Positions 42,035 to 54,800 of a stretch of 64,000 nt of DNA are shown in pieces (positions within the stretch are counted from its first letter, which is position 1; each line of letters begins with the position of its first letter). The translations under genes were made by a program, and so were the position numbers. Location: NCBI GenBank assembly GCA_037178975.1, contig JASJZH010000005.1, positions 5,084,001-5,148,000 of the forward strand, read 5' to 3'. The notes beneath the pieces were generated by a model. It saw only the letters and a list, made by a program, of their open reading frames with translations, did no database searches and was not told the DNA's origin. The DNA is from Oscheius tipulae (taxonomy: Eukaryota; Nematoda; Chromadorea; Rhabditida; Rhabditidae).

Positions 42035-44412
42035 ATGAGGTTTTTTCTGCTTCTAGCTGTAGGAGCTGTAGCAGTGGAATACGACTGGAATCCTCCGGAA
42101 GAAGTCGAAGAAGTTTTGCCGAAACGGAGGTGAGTCAGTTTTGCGGAGCCCATATAGTATGGGCGATCTAATAGACCTGCATGAACGTTCACGCGATATC
42201 CGTTATAAGCAGCCAGGTGAAAATATCCTGGGTTGAGGCCGACTAAAAAGTAACGAAACCTGTTCATTTGCAGTCCTTCATAGAAGGATCTATTTATGTA
42301 GATGACATTTTCAGTTTGATTGCTTAGCAGCAGACCAATTGCCCTCCATGTGAGTGCTCCCTGTCATTTCCACTTAGCCATCCCGCCATCACTGGCCAAG
42401 TAAATAAGTCCAGGAAGTTGCAGAGCGAATTATTTGAAAAGCACATGTGTCTGGGCTGCTTAGTCCTCATCCGGTGTGAAGTGGCCATAAAGTAGTGGAG
42501 GTCTTGGCTCTTGGCCCGAATAAAAAACGCCCTTCAATTAGGCTCAGGAAGTGGACTTTTCGGTTTCCTTGGCGCCAGACTTTGGGAGGGATTCCAAATG
42601 TTTTCCTGGTGATTCCGTGGAGATAGAGCTTATCTGATGTGTCATTGGTCAAATGGACTAGGGAAGGTAGGAAGTGCACTGAGGATCGGGAAGAAACATA
42701 AAAAGAATACCCGCATTGTCCAGGTACCACAATTGCACGAGAGATACCGACGTCATTGACAAGCTCCTAAATGGAACTGGCTATAACAAGTTTCGGATTC
42801 CAGGTGGTTCCTCATCTATTCTTCTTTCAATATTACACATTTAGAAGACGACGGGATGACCGTTTACGTCGAGATATGGATTCAGGCAATTACATCTATT
42901 GACGAGTTAACCAATGACTTTGACATGGACATTTACATCACAGAGAAGTGGCTCGATCCTGCTCTGAACTTTGAGAAACTCTCGCCGTGCAAGGGTACGT
43001 TCTCATGAATTTTGCAACCTTTCGAGTGTAAACGGGTGAGGTAATTGCTCCGGGCTATCGGAAACTCATGGAGATGTTACACGAGGACTTTCGTCATTGT
43101 GGAGAGCAATAGAACACGAGACATCATTTCTCTCATTTTCAGGAAATCTCTCGCTGAACCACCAGGTCCTCGACCGTCTTTGGACGCCCAACAGCTGTTT
43201 CATCAACTCCAAAGTCGCTCAAATCCACGACTCTCCTTTCAGGTTCTTTTTTCTTAGATCTGATCATTTTAAATACTAAACAGAAGCGTGTTCCTGATGC
43301 TCTTCCCCAACGGCACAGTCATGGTCAACTACAGAGTTCGCGTCAAAGGACCTTGTTCTCTAGAACTGAGCAACTTTCCATTGGATATCCAGACATGTGG
43401 TCTCGTCTATGAGAGGTGCTCCTTTCTTATTTCGTTGCTACGAACATGGTTCAGTTTCAACTACAATCGCCAGGAGGTCATGATGAAATGGGCGCCGATA
43501 GATGAGCCCGTCCAGAAGCTGGCAGAGATTGTGCTGCCCGATTTTGATCTCTTCAAGATCAAAGCAAAAGCTATGCAAGAGGTGACTTTTTTTTTAACAC
43601 AATTTAACTGTAGGCTCAGCCGTATCCAGCTGGAATGTGGGACGAGCTGCATGTGATCCTCATGTTTGAACGACGCTTCATTTGGTACTTCATGCAGGCA
43701 TATCTACCAACCTATTTAACCATTTTCATCAGGTAAGCTGTGCTTCTATTACCTACAACCTGTAGTCTGCACATTGAAGAATCCATTTTCAGCTGGGTCT
43801 CCTTCTCCCTCGGTCCTAAAGCCATTCCGGCTAGAACCATGCTCGGAGTAAATGCCCTACTAGCCATGATCTTCCAGTTCGGCAACATAATGAGAAATCT
43901 TCCGAGGGTCTCTTACATCAAAGCTATTGGTAAGTCACATTTGTAATCGAAAACAGAGAAGGGTTAGATGTGTGGATGCTCGTCTCAATGACATTCATCT
44001 TCTGTAGTCTACTCGAATTGGCTATTATCGGTTACAAGGTCAAAGGAGAAGACGCGGCAGCCGGGAAGGCAAAGAGTTCAACTCCGAAGATGAAAAAGGT
44101 GAGAATGGAAGAGAAACATAAAGACTGCCTCTCTACAGAAACAGAACAGCGACAGTTCACCCCAAGGAAGCTGTATTTTCGAGAGACGGTTCATGTTCCC
44201 GCCAGGCTGCAACAACAACAATTTTTACAAGTCCCAGGAACAGAAATGGCCCCCGGAGAGGATTGACTCCATTTCCAGTGTCGCCTTCCCGTTGACCTTC
44301 TTCATTTTCAATGTGAGTTGAGAAGAAGATCTGACTCAGTCTTTAGATTGTGTACTGGTCGTACTACTTGAATAGGAAGAAGGACATCTACGAAAAACTT
44401 CAAAACATGTGA
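42035..44412 (+). CDS. Cys-loop ligand-gated anion channel subunit
   Basis: Pentameric neurotransmitter-gated channel in neuron or muscle membrane. Eleven exons stay in frame: 42035-42129, 42724-42803, 42845-42994, 43143-43242, 43284-43415, 43455-43581, 43614-43732, 43793-43929, 43968-44098, 44139-44312, 44347-44412 (436 aa). Signal peptide [26 protein letters not shown] in the extracellular domain; the Cys-loop with 13 residues between cysteines ([15 protein letters not shown]). Four membrane segments follow, and the M1-M2 loop holds the PAR motif ([10 protein letters not shown]) that marks anion-selective channels. [20 protein letters not shown] between M2 and M3 points to the nematode LGC group; the ligand cannot be read from this. 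The ATG lies 3 nt behind CATATTTCAG, a likely trans-splice site. Confidence 0.88.
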
Positions 44413-45180
44413 TTTCCTCGTACATATGGCAGTGTCTGGGTTGTATAAAGAATTCTGTGTCTTAGAGTCATCGTCATAGACAGGAGCATTGCATGTACTC
44501 AGAAAACGGATGTATAATCTTTTTATTAAAATCTCGTAATCATTACAACATATTTAACGTGAAAAATGGGGACTGGTGTTGGTGTCGAGTTAAAACTTTA
44601 ATCCATAAAACAGACAAATGCAAAAAGGGGAAGACTATGGTAAGAGCTTGTTGCTAAAGGCTGAAATCTACGCGGTTTTCGCTCCCGTGGCGAAATGAGA
44701 GGAGAAGAGATGGAATTTTGGGGGAAAGAAAACTTGAAAACATTGCCAATCATCACAAGTGGAAGGGTTTCTTTTAAGCAACAAATGCAGGTCGGAAAAT
44801 GCTTCAACCTTACCCTACAAAAAAACGACGGGGTGTGAGTGAAAAACCTAGGAGACAATAATTTCGCGCGCGCGAGAGAAGGAGAGAGTTTCGGTGCTAC
44901 GAAAAAACTACTTTTTGAAAAACTTTTTTGAAAAAGAATCATAGCACCGAGACCTTCGTTTTAACAACAAAAAGAGGGAGAAGAGTCTGGGAAAAAGTGA
45001 GCAGGATTGGACAGGCTGCCCCCGACCCGGTAAGAGTGGACAGGTAGCCGCACAGAGTGGTTTTTAGAAGACGTAAAACAAATAAGCTGTCGCTCTAGTA
45101 AAATTATGGAACGGGAGGGAACAAACTAGGACTCTATAGAAGATCGGGACGATTTGATACTATCCTAGAGAGATTGGGTC
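44413..45180 (-). other. 3' UTR of the ATPase beta gene and convergent spacer
   Basis: Holds an AATAAA on the minus strand (about 44520) and a hairpin at 44888-44953. No coding exon seen. Confidence 0.4.
44888..44953. repeat. Hairpin in the ATPase beta 3' region
   Basis: Arms gtttcggtgctacga and tcatagcaccgagac pair over 15 positions with two G-T/A-C differences. They enclose an A/T-rich loop with further internal pairing (ctttttgaaaaa and ttttttgaaaaag). Confidence 0.6.
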
Positions 45181-48100
45181 CTATCGCTGACTCGTCGGCT
45201 TCTGGACGGGCTTGTCCTCGACGAATAGTTCAAAGTGGACGAGACCAAGACGGGAGCTGATGTCGTGCTCGATGTTCAGGGCGTAGGCACGGCATTCAAC
45301 CAGCACGAGCTTGTTGCGCGGCAGAGACGTGAACTTGACCATCGCCTGAAAGATGATGGATTTTGAGACAGATCATAGTATGCCAGTAGTCTCGAAGTGT
45401 AATAGCTTCCTTGTAATTGGCAATTGTACAGAATTCTAAAGTAATTGCTCGAAACACTCTAATTAGTTTCATAGTTTGTTTTGATTACAGTGTTCAGTTT
45501 CTGGGACATGTTGAAAATCACGTCCGTGTATTAGGCAAGAACCAAAATTTTAATGTCACCCGAGACAGTTTCGGATTTTGAGTCGCAGAGTTCATGAAAT
45601 CTGCTGTTCTCATCGGTGAGTCATGATTTTACCACGATTTGGAAAGCTGATTTCGAGAGCAAAAGCTACGATTAGTTCTAACTTTTCCACGGAATTGGTT
45701 TCTGGCCATGGCAGCTGGTTCTCTCATAATTCTCATTGCGGAGATAATAAAACAAAAAGAATGAAAAACTCACAATAGGCTGTTGGTAGTTGTCGACGAA
45801 GGTGTAGGGATAGTAGCGACCATCAATTCCAGACGTGGGGATGTACTTGACCTGTCCGATGTTTTCCCTATCCGGATCATTCTGAAGACATTGTTTTGTA
45901 AACGGAATCAGTAAAAACAACTCACAGCTCCGTCGCAGTTCAAGGCGATGGATCCGGGCTTGTATCGGTTCGAGACCTCCTCCGGGACAGACTTGTTCTC
46001 GTAATCGACAGGCTCCCATCCGATCAGACGATTGAGCGAGAGGATGACACAGGGGGAGCCGGCCTTGTATCCGTACTGCTGCTTGGCTCCGCATTCCCTC
46101 TCGAAGACGCTCATGTCGAAGCGACAGGGCTTCTCTCCCTCGACAATCTGGCGGTTGGTGTCGGCATCGCCCTTGCAGTCGCGAGTTCCTTCCGACGAGT
46201 TGTAGCGGCTGAGGTAGTCGCGGATCTGGTCGACATACGGCTGCATCGTCTTCTCGTCGGCCAGATTGTACTTGATCAGGGTCGAATCGGGGTTTTCTTT
46301 CAGCCATGGCTGGTAGCCGACTCCTGAAATGAAAGGAATTAGTACCATTTTGTGCCGCTTCTCTGCCTCTGTCTCTCTCCCACTATCCAACACCTCCTGC
46401 AATAGCTACCAATACTTGCAACACTGATAAGTCATCTCACTCCCTGTCTGCTCCTCTCTATCAGGCAAACAATAAAAACCTAGGAGAACGCGAGTTTCCT
46501 ACGTTGTATGACGCATTTTCTCTCTCGCTTCGAGGGAGATAAGAGCTTCAACAATTGATTGCGCGATCATTTTCCACTTGAAAAATTTGTTTTAGGAGCA
46601 AAAACCAACAGCGCTTCTCGCAACACAATGGTAACACAGTTTGCTTTCGGGATCGTCAGTAGGGAATTAGGAGTTTCGTCTCTCCGGAAATCGATGGGCA
46701 GATGTCTCTCTTAAAATGTGTGTGACAACGTCCTCTTCCCGCCTCTTCCAAATCTGGGAAACAGCGAAATAGCTTCCGGAATGTTCCCTCGATCTAAAGG
46801 ACTTGGACGACGACGACGGCAGCCCGAAATTTATTTGATATCCGCTCAAGTGCAAACAGAGCTCGGGCTCCGAATGTGAAGTTAGCATCAACATGAACAA
46901 ATACACTCTAGACGCACACCTAGGTACCTACTGACAGAAAGAGAGAACTCAGACCCCTCCAGAGCCTACTTCAATGCTCGCAATTATGGCAGCTTTAAAT
47001 GGGCAGCCGCTTTTACGAGAGCAGCCCCGGGCTTCGAGAGTCTCGAATTATTCAGCACATGGCAACAATCCCTCGGAACATCAATCATCGAGCATTGATC
47101 GAGTTGAAACGAGAGACGGAGATGACCTTTAATGGTCATGTCTCATGACACGGGTTGAGATAGATCGTCGACCGGTCGACGAGCGGTTGACTGCCCGGTT
47201 CGAAGAGTATCAGCTGTTTATTGAAATAGTAAAGAGTGTCATTGAGGGAATTTGTTTTGTCTACTTTGTTCATACAATTAACGAGTCCTCAACGCGAAAA
47301 AACGAAATAATTTTTGTGACTATGATTATTCGCAACCGACAATGCGCTAAATCGGCCTGAACTAACAATGTAGGGGCTACTGGTGTCTATAGCTCGTGCC
47401 AAATCTCATCTTGCGTATTTTTCAGTTACGCGAAATTGCGTTTCAAAGGGCAGTAATACAAAAATGCGAAATTTGCGTCAAGCACTCCCATCTTGTCTCT
47501 GGCAACCCCAGACTAACAATTGTCTTTCAGGTGCAAAGAGGCTCACATTTCGTCCTCTTCCTCTCTAGCTACTGTTTGCCGTGATTTTGTTCTCGTTTGA
47601 ACACAAACAGACGCGAAAGGGGTTTCGGTCCCCTCTCTGGCAGCATCCGGTAATTTGCTTTTGCGCGCGTCATGAAATGGGTCCCGGGTCCCCGGACAAA
47701 TCGACCCATGGAAGCGGCGGAGAGTTCAGCTCAATTGAAGAAATGTGGGTCAACAGAACGACGATGTGACGCAAGTGGCATCATGAATGCACCCGGCAAA
47801 CAGATCCGTCACACTTTTTCAGACTCTTTCAGCTCATTTCTGAGCTACTGGGTCAACCCGAGACTAGACGCATACTGCGGGGGAGGTAAGCGGATTAGAG
47901 AAGAAGAGACTTTGGAGTGAAAAATGAGTGTAAATAGACAAACCGGGATTGATTCCGATGATGGTACCCTTTCCGTAGAAACGCGGCACTTTGTCGTCTA
48001 AGGTGTTGAGGAATATCGCTAAACAGGCAATCCAGAAGGCGGCCAAAAAGGCGTAGAAGATGATGTAAAAGCCGGTGATTTGACCTGCAAAAGGATTTTT

Positions 48101-48818
48101 AATTTTACCACAATTGATTGTCAAAGTTTTTGTTGCAGAAGTTTGCTTTTTTAGAGTTTTGCAAGAGAAATTGCTTGAAATTTTTTTTTTGAAAATTCCA
48201 CAATGATTAAACGCATAAGGTTTTGAAGAAATCCCAGAAAACAGTTGGTACTGAGAATTTCTCTTATTGAAAAGCCTGAAATGAAAAAAAAGGACTCACA
48301 CCACGACTTGGCGGTTCTGCCTAGCACTGTTCCGCGATCCTTGTTGTAGAGGAACTTGCTGAAGGTATCATCGTAGTCGGGGACCTGACGTGCTTGTCCA
48401 TTCATCAGCTGAAAATTACTTTTGTTGTAAAAAAAAAAAGAGGTAAAGTGGGTAAACGAGAGCCATCTGCCAGCCTTCTGAGACTGAATTAGTCATGATC
48501 ATCCCGGGGACAACATGTATATGCATAGAAAATGTCTGACTCTTTGCGGAGCGTCAACTGCGGGTAAGAAGGTGATTTTTGCCCTGGGGGCATCAAATTA
48601 GGCGATAAAAATAGAACTGGAACGGCCTATCTTTTCCCTATATCGGAAATGCAATAGGAGTCTCATCTCGCACTCTTCTACCCCATAGAGAGAGGAATTT
48701 GATTAGAATTCAATGGCGAATTGTTCCCTATTCAATAGACCGTCTCTGGGTCATAAAACGAAAAAAAAGTTGAACTTACAGTGGCATTCTCCTCGATGGC
48801 ATTATTTCCCTTGGCCAT
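45181..48818 (-). CDS. nkb / ATP1B homolog: Na+/K+-ATPase beta subunit
   Basis: Type II membrane glycoprotein that escorts and stabilises the sodium pump alpha subunit. Six exons stay in frame: 48780-48818, 48300-48408, 47944-48084, 45926-46323, 45774-45881, 45181-45345 (319 aa). The cytosolic N-terminus has [19 protein letters not shown] single membrane segment follows ([17 protein letters not shown]). The ectodomain has the family's cysteine pairs (DCKG...KPCRF, FERECG...SPCVI, LNCDG) and the C-terminal VECRAYA with LGLVHFEL. The 1.6 kb intron 46324-47943 contains an 18-bp palindrome. Confidence 0.93.
47165..47182. repeat. 18-bp perfect palindrome
   Basis: tcgtcgaccggtcgacga, inside the long intron of the ATPase beta gene. 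It could be a dimeric protein-binding site. Confidence 0.6.
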
Positions 48819-51800
48819 GGTGCTCTGAGAGGACTGCCGGAGTACTTGTGGTACAGCAGACGGAAGGGACACCAGCCGTTTACCCTAATGAGAACACTGC
48901 TCGACGGTCTGTCGGTCGAACGAACTGAAAACAAAATCTTGAGCTATTATATGAGATGGAGAGAATGGGAGAAGAAAGAAATGCAAGAAAACTAAACTTT
49001 ACTTTATTTTTGTGGCAAATTGATTTGAAAAAGTATACGATTGCGTACAAAGTTTCTCTCGTCACCAATAAAATACGTACGTAAATACGCATTTTGATAC
49101 CAACTCGTTAAAAACTGCAATGCGCTCGCATTTAGCTATACATCAGTTCCTTTTGTGTTTAAAATCAGCCGTCAGAAGAAGGAAAATAATAGGACTAAAC
49201 TGTCAAGATAAGACCCCTCCCCACTATCAATAATCAATAAGAACAGACTGTGTTGCAAAGGCTTCCGTGAAGACGAGATCAATAAAGATGATATGATCCG
49301 CCCTCGCGGTACAGTAACGAAAATAGCTTGAAAAGTGGATAGGTAAACACGCATAAGACGTCATGGATCGAACATGAGGAACGGTGGAAAAAGTCTACTA
49401 GGCTGCGATGGACCCCACAGACCACAAGGGCTTCTTATCGCCATCGCTGCCGTTTTTATGGGGTGCTGGAATCCTCTCTCTCTCTCTCTCCCCGGGCCAA
49501 AAGACAGCGGAAAGAATAACTAGGGAGATAAAATGAGGAGAGGAGGAGCCAGGCAGAGGACACTAATGACTCAACGAGACAGTAACACGGGCGAGAGTGG
49601 GTTTGTCATGGACTGCAGGCTTTTTGAATGTCTGGATCTGGAGACATTGTCAAAAAACCAATACAGAGCATATGAGATTCTACGAGAACGATTTTCTCTC
49701 CACATATGATAATCGACAAAGAGAAAGACTCTCGGACAAGTATTAGAGAGGTTGTAAAAAAGCTGGAACACTTAGGAAAAGGACAACGAGGTCGAGATAA
49801 CATAAGACTTAATATTGAATGTGTGATAGTTTTTAAAGAAGGAATAGAAGAAAGACTGACGAGCAATGGGTTTGGAGAAGAAATGTGGTTCCGATTACTT
49901 GTTGAATTTCAAAGGAGAGAATAGAAGTCCTCGGGTTGCCCCGGTAAAATGACAGTCTGGCGCTCATTTAGAAGCTCTAAAACAAACATTTGTGAAAGGG
50001 AGAGAGAACACAGCAGAGTGCGCAACTTCTCTTTTTCTCTTTCTCTCTCTCAAATCGATGTGGCAGCCTCAATAGAATTACTACTCCTCCCGGTGTCCGC
50101 CATCGGCTTCAGAGGAGAAAGAGGCGAGGGCAATTCATAAAATAAACATAGCGCCTGAAAACTACTGCCAAATCGGATCATTTAGTGGAACCGAGACTTT
50201 TTGGAAGGTAACTACGTCACACAGGGGCACTCTGGAATCAATAAAAGCTCAACAGGGCGGGTGGGGCGCTTGAATGGCCGGCGGGACGAGCAACTGGCAG
50301 GATCTACTCGAATTTCAGGGATTCTTGAAGAGGAGAGAGCTCTTCAAGAAGGTCAGAGAGAGAGAGACTTTTCTTCTTATTGGAGTCCTTAGGGCTCAGG
50401 ACAATATTGTTTTCCGGCTTCTACATAATCCGATTCGTTCGGATTTGATCTTGTGAGATATTGTGGCATTCAAGGAACTGAAATTGTGAAGAATGGGACG
50501 ATGCGCAACAGAACTGCGCGGTACGACTCTAAAGTAAAAGTCTGCGAGACCGATTAGAAGTTCTAAAAACCTAAAGTTATGGCCGGAATAGCAAAAACTG
50601 TACAGAAAAGTAGCTGGGAAATAGACCGCTGAGGCTGTGCTGCCGTTTTGCCGAGACGAACAGCTGCTCAGCCTGAGAGAGAGAAAAGAGTGAGAGCACG
50701 TCACAAAAATTGCCTTGACGTATAGAGTTCACGGGGGTCCATCTTCCAAAATATCTGCCCTGGCCAGGATTTATCGTTCTCTCAGCTGTTCTCTTCTAAC
50801 CGATGTTTAGAGAAAAGGCGTCATTTCACGTCACGAGAGCATCCAGAGACTGAACTGGACGGTTCGGAACTTTTTTGGTGCAGCAAAAGTCAAGAATTTT
50901 TCTTTCACTCCTCTAAACTGTGAGTACTCATCGGAAGCAAAAGAAGAAACGATCCTAGTTCTTTGCGAACAAGAGAAAGACCAAGAGTAAGACGCGTAAT
51001 AGATCCGTGTTCACTTGTCAGACTGCCATCCGAAGGATCATCAAAGAGTGGAAAGGGGGTAGTAAGATAACAAGGATACAGAGAGGGCAACAGACGCCAG
51101 CAGCAGCACAGAGCAACTGATAACTTCTATTAGTTCACTAGCCGGCTCACCCGAAGAGAGAGGGCTTTTCAGTACAGATCTTGATGACAATGAGATTGTT
51201 TAAAAGAATAACCGTTCTATCTGTTCCAAACCCGAATAACGCTCCGATCTGTGATCCAAAATGTTTTTTCTCTGTGAGGCCGCGGCTGCCAACATTGGAG
51301 ACGATTCAATAAAGCAATTTCGAACGCCGTTGGTTCTGAAATGGTTTCAAGAAAACCAATGGCGTACGGGCGAGACTGGATAGAAGTAAAAGTCAATGTG
51401 TAGTGAGGCGTAGAGGCATCAATTGCTGTCCCGTCGGCCCCCGACAGGTAATATGATAAAGGCAAAAGATACTCTGTTGTGCTTGTTATCATAGCCAGCT
51501 GTGTGCTGGAGACAAGAAGCAACAGCAGATCCCTTCAACAACTACAAATGAATAAGAAAGACGTAGTTTGTCGCCATCAGCTCCTGATCCGGAAATGGCC
51601 ATAATTCGATGCAGCTCTGACGTCGAACTTCTCTTATCTCTAAAAGCCACAGTTGCAAAAGGCCAGTGGCACCACAGGAATTTTTCTGCTGAATTCAAGA
51701 GAACAAGATCACGTTGAGAATAAAAATGAAGAAGGTTCAGCCTGTGACAATGATCATCAAATGTTTCAAAAAGGGCTTTGGTATGAGAGATGGGATAAAG

Positions 51801-54800
51801 GGATGTGACCGTAAATATCACAGGCGGTTCCTCTCTTTCTGGCCTGGCCACGCCGTCCATCAATTTCCCGCACTGTCGCTTCTCGGCCCAATCATTCGAT
51901 CAGCGGCTTCATCAGCATTTCACACACACTAATATGTGTCGAAACGAATTTAGAACGGACCGGAAGTGACTAATAGATTTTACAAAATAGACCAATTCAG
52001 AGGTGCATAGTACCAGCCATATTCCGTTAATTGGAGAGGTACGGATCGGCTGGCGATAATACTCGGGTAGAGATCATAGAACGTGGATTCTGCGAAATGC
52101 TGGGATGACATGTTTGCAAAGGAAAGTTGACTGTCAAAGAACCACGAGACTCTTGGTCAGTTTGTAATAGCAAATGCCCAAAAAGGACAGCCTCTGGGAT
52201 CAAAACACGGGGAATACCAACTGAATCAATTTGATGTATACGGACATCAGAGATTGGTTGCCAAAGTGATTGGAAAGGGGCAAAGATGGCCAGGTACTGA
52301 CGGAGCCCGTAGCCGAACGATCAAATTACGCCGAGAGCGCAGCGCAACGGGGAAAATAAAGTCGCGAGTATTTTGCCTAGTCGAGAGAATGGAGCGGGAG
52401 ACTTCCGTCCCCAGCCACCACAGCTGCCGACATGTGCTTACTATTATAAACAGCGGGCAAGAGAGTCTTCACAAAGAGGGAGAGAGAGGAGCACATGGAA
52501 GAATTGATTCAGGTAAATAGAGATTTCTGTCAGTCTGTCTCTCTTGACCTGTCCCGAGATGATAGAGGAAGCCGGTGAAGATAGCTGCGAAAGTTCTTGA
52601 GTTTCGAGTGGTTGAGGCTATGTTCTGTGCGCAAACACGACCTTGGCAGAGGAGAAAGATTGAGAGTGGTGGAAATGACAGGCAGGAAGAACGGAAATAG
52701 AGACATTACTGGGTCCGGTTGTCGGAACTGTGACCTAAAGGTGGGCGGGGCAAACTGTGTCTGTGTGGGGAATCCCCCAAAATGGATTGTATTGCAAGAA
52801 GATCTTAGTTTTTCTCATCATTAGTAGCGGTTTCGACGTTGCTATGAGGCCACAAAATTACGCGAAAACTCGCGAGAGAACGGCTAACGTCGTATAATAG
52901 AGACATGTGAAGAGCCAATAATGTTGATCTTCTACTAAGACTTTTTACTGGGAAACAAACAAATGTGCCGCGTCAGCGTCAATTAGAAGAAGAGTAGTTT
53001 TAAAATAATGAGACCGAAAAGGGCCCCTGGCTATTTCAAGACTGGACTGAGGGCGGATCGTAATAAATACGAGATGATGTCAGTTTTGAGAAAGTCCAAT
53101 CTGTCGAGGACAGCTGGGAGACTATAAACACTGCTCTGATTTCAAAATGGCGGATTGTTAACTGGGATGAATGTTGTGAAATGTGTGAGGGAAAACAAAG
53201 CTGGTCAACGAAGAAATGACGGAGCACAAAAAGAGTCTGGTAGTAGAAACTGCCGTCGATTGTGACACTTTTTCGGCGCCTTCTGGAGTGAGGGACTTGA
53301 GTCGAAAGAGAGAGAGAGAGAGAGACAGAAAGATTGGGCTTTCCCTCGCGGGAATTGACGTCACACTAAAGCCTCTCTCTATGCCCCGTTTTGCGAAATC
53401 TCATTTGAATTTCTTTTCGCAACTACAACTTGCTGCAGATGGGCAGCAAGGGCACAGATGTCTTTGACACGCGGTTGACTCATAAAAAGGTGTACTCTCT
53501 CTCCATTCATAAGAACCAGCGACTGTCTAGACACTGTCTCTCTCTCGAACCTCAACGGGGGACAGAGTAGTCGAGAGGAAGACGGCAGCAGCAGCACGAC
53601 TAAACCATACGGCAAACAGGGAGCAGAGAGGAAGACTCTGTGAGTTGGAGAGGGAGAATTGGGTAAACAGCTCAACTTCTTTAATCTACTTCACTCACTC
53701 CCGGACTGCCAGTACTTTCTCAAGAGAGAAGCAGTTGGTACGAGGGATTGTTCTTTGTTCTAGAAAGCGAGTCTCCGTGACAGTTCAAGATCGAAAAAGA
53801 GTACAAAAAAGGGGAGCGGAGCATTGGGGGAATGTTTCGAAGCTAGAAGAGTATACTGTACAATATTGTTTGTAAATAATGGATGGACCCAAAAGAGTGA
53901 GAAATCTTCTCGCTCTCTCTCTCACTTTAGTGCTCTAACCAGTTGTAATAATTTATTACCGTATGTTACCTAAAATAGCCTGAAATGCATGCCAATTATA
54001 CATCGTAACATTTATCAGATTCAAATGGGAAGGAAAATAGGAACGAAAAGCGAGCGTCTGGGCCAATTGCGAGTCATCGCTCGTCTATGAATAGCCCTTT
54101 TTCGTTTATAAAAAGAAACTGACGCTATCTTTCCAAGGCAGATTCTGATTCATCCCTTTGTTTATCCCCACATGGGTTTTGCACAGTAAACATCAGGCAG
54201 AGGGCCTTGAATCGAGGCTAATTGACTGGAGGGACAGGTGCTTAGCGGGTGAGAACGGGGGTGTCAGCTGCGACTATTAATCAAGATGATTTTTTTGCCT
54301 GGAGAATTGGAAGGGGACCAACCGGAAAGACTCTTTTTCCAAGTCCTCTGTGACTTATTGATAGCCGGAAGATAGAGGCTCGCGGGAGAAAACAAAAAAG
54401 GATGTCTGGGCTCAAAATAGGCAGAGAAGGGAGAGACATTATATTTGTATTTAATCAATCGGGTCAAGCCTCCTTCAATAGCGAAAACTGATCTTTCCTT
54501 TTTAATTTCCACCAAAATTGGGGGATAAAAGAGAAGCTGGCAGAAGTCAGAACAGAGACAATTTTGTAATTCGGCAGGGTTGAAGGTCGCGAAAAGACAG
54601 ATAATGATCGGAAATTAAGATTCGGCAGATTATGTTTCTTCGATCGGTTACAAACAACTGAAACAGTAACTTTTCCTCCTAGCATAGGGCGAGAACATTG
54701 TAGGATAATGCTAAGTGTTTTGAAGAAAGCTCTGATACACTTTGTTCAAAAGTGAAAGAAAACGAGATTAAACACGTACAATCTACGAGACTTTATTCAG

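Noticed and set aside
44598..44942. 114-codon open frame on the minus strand
   Set aside because: It lies behind the ATPase beta stop, is rich in Phe/Ser/Pro from A/G-rich DNA, and overlaps a hairpin; read as 3' UTR.
47145..47920. Short plus-strand ORFs in the ATPase beta intron
   Set aside because: No conserved composition or splice context; they overlap a clear intron.
50905..51863. Minus-strand ORFs of 60-124 codons between 50.9 and 51.9 kb
   Set aside because: Neighbouring frames do not join at plausible splice sites and no domain pattern is visible.
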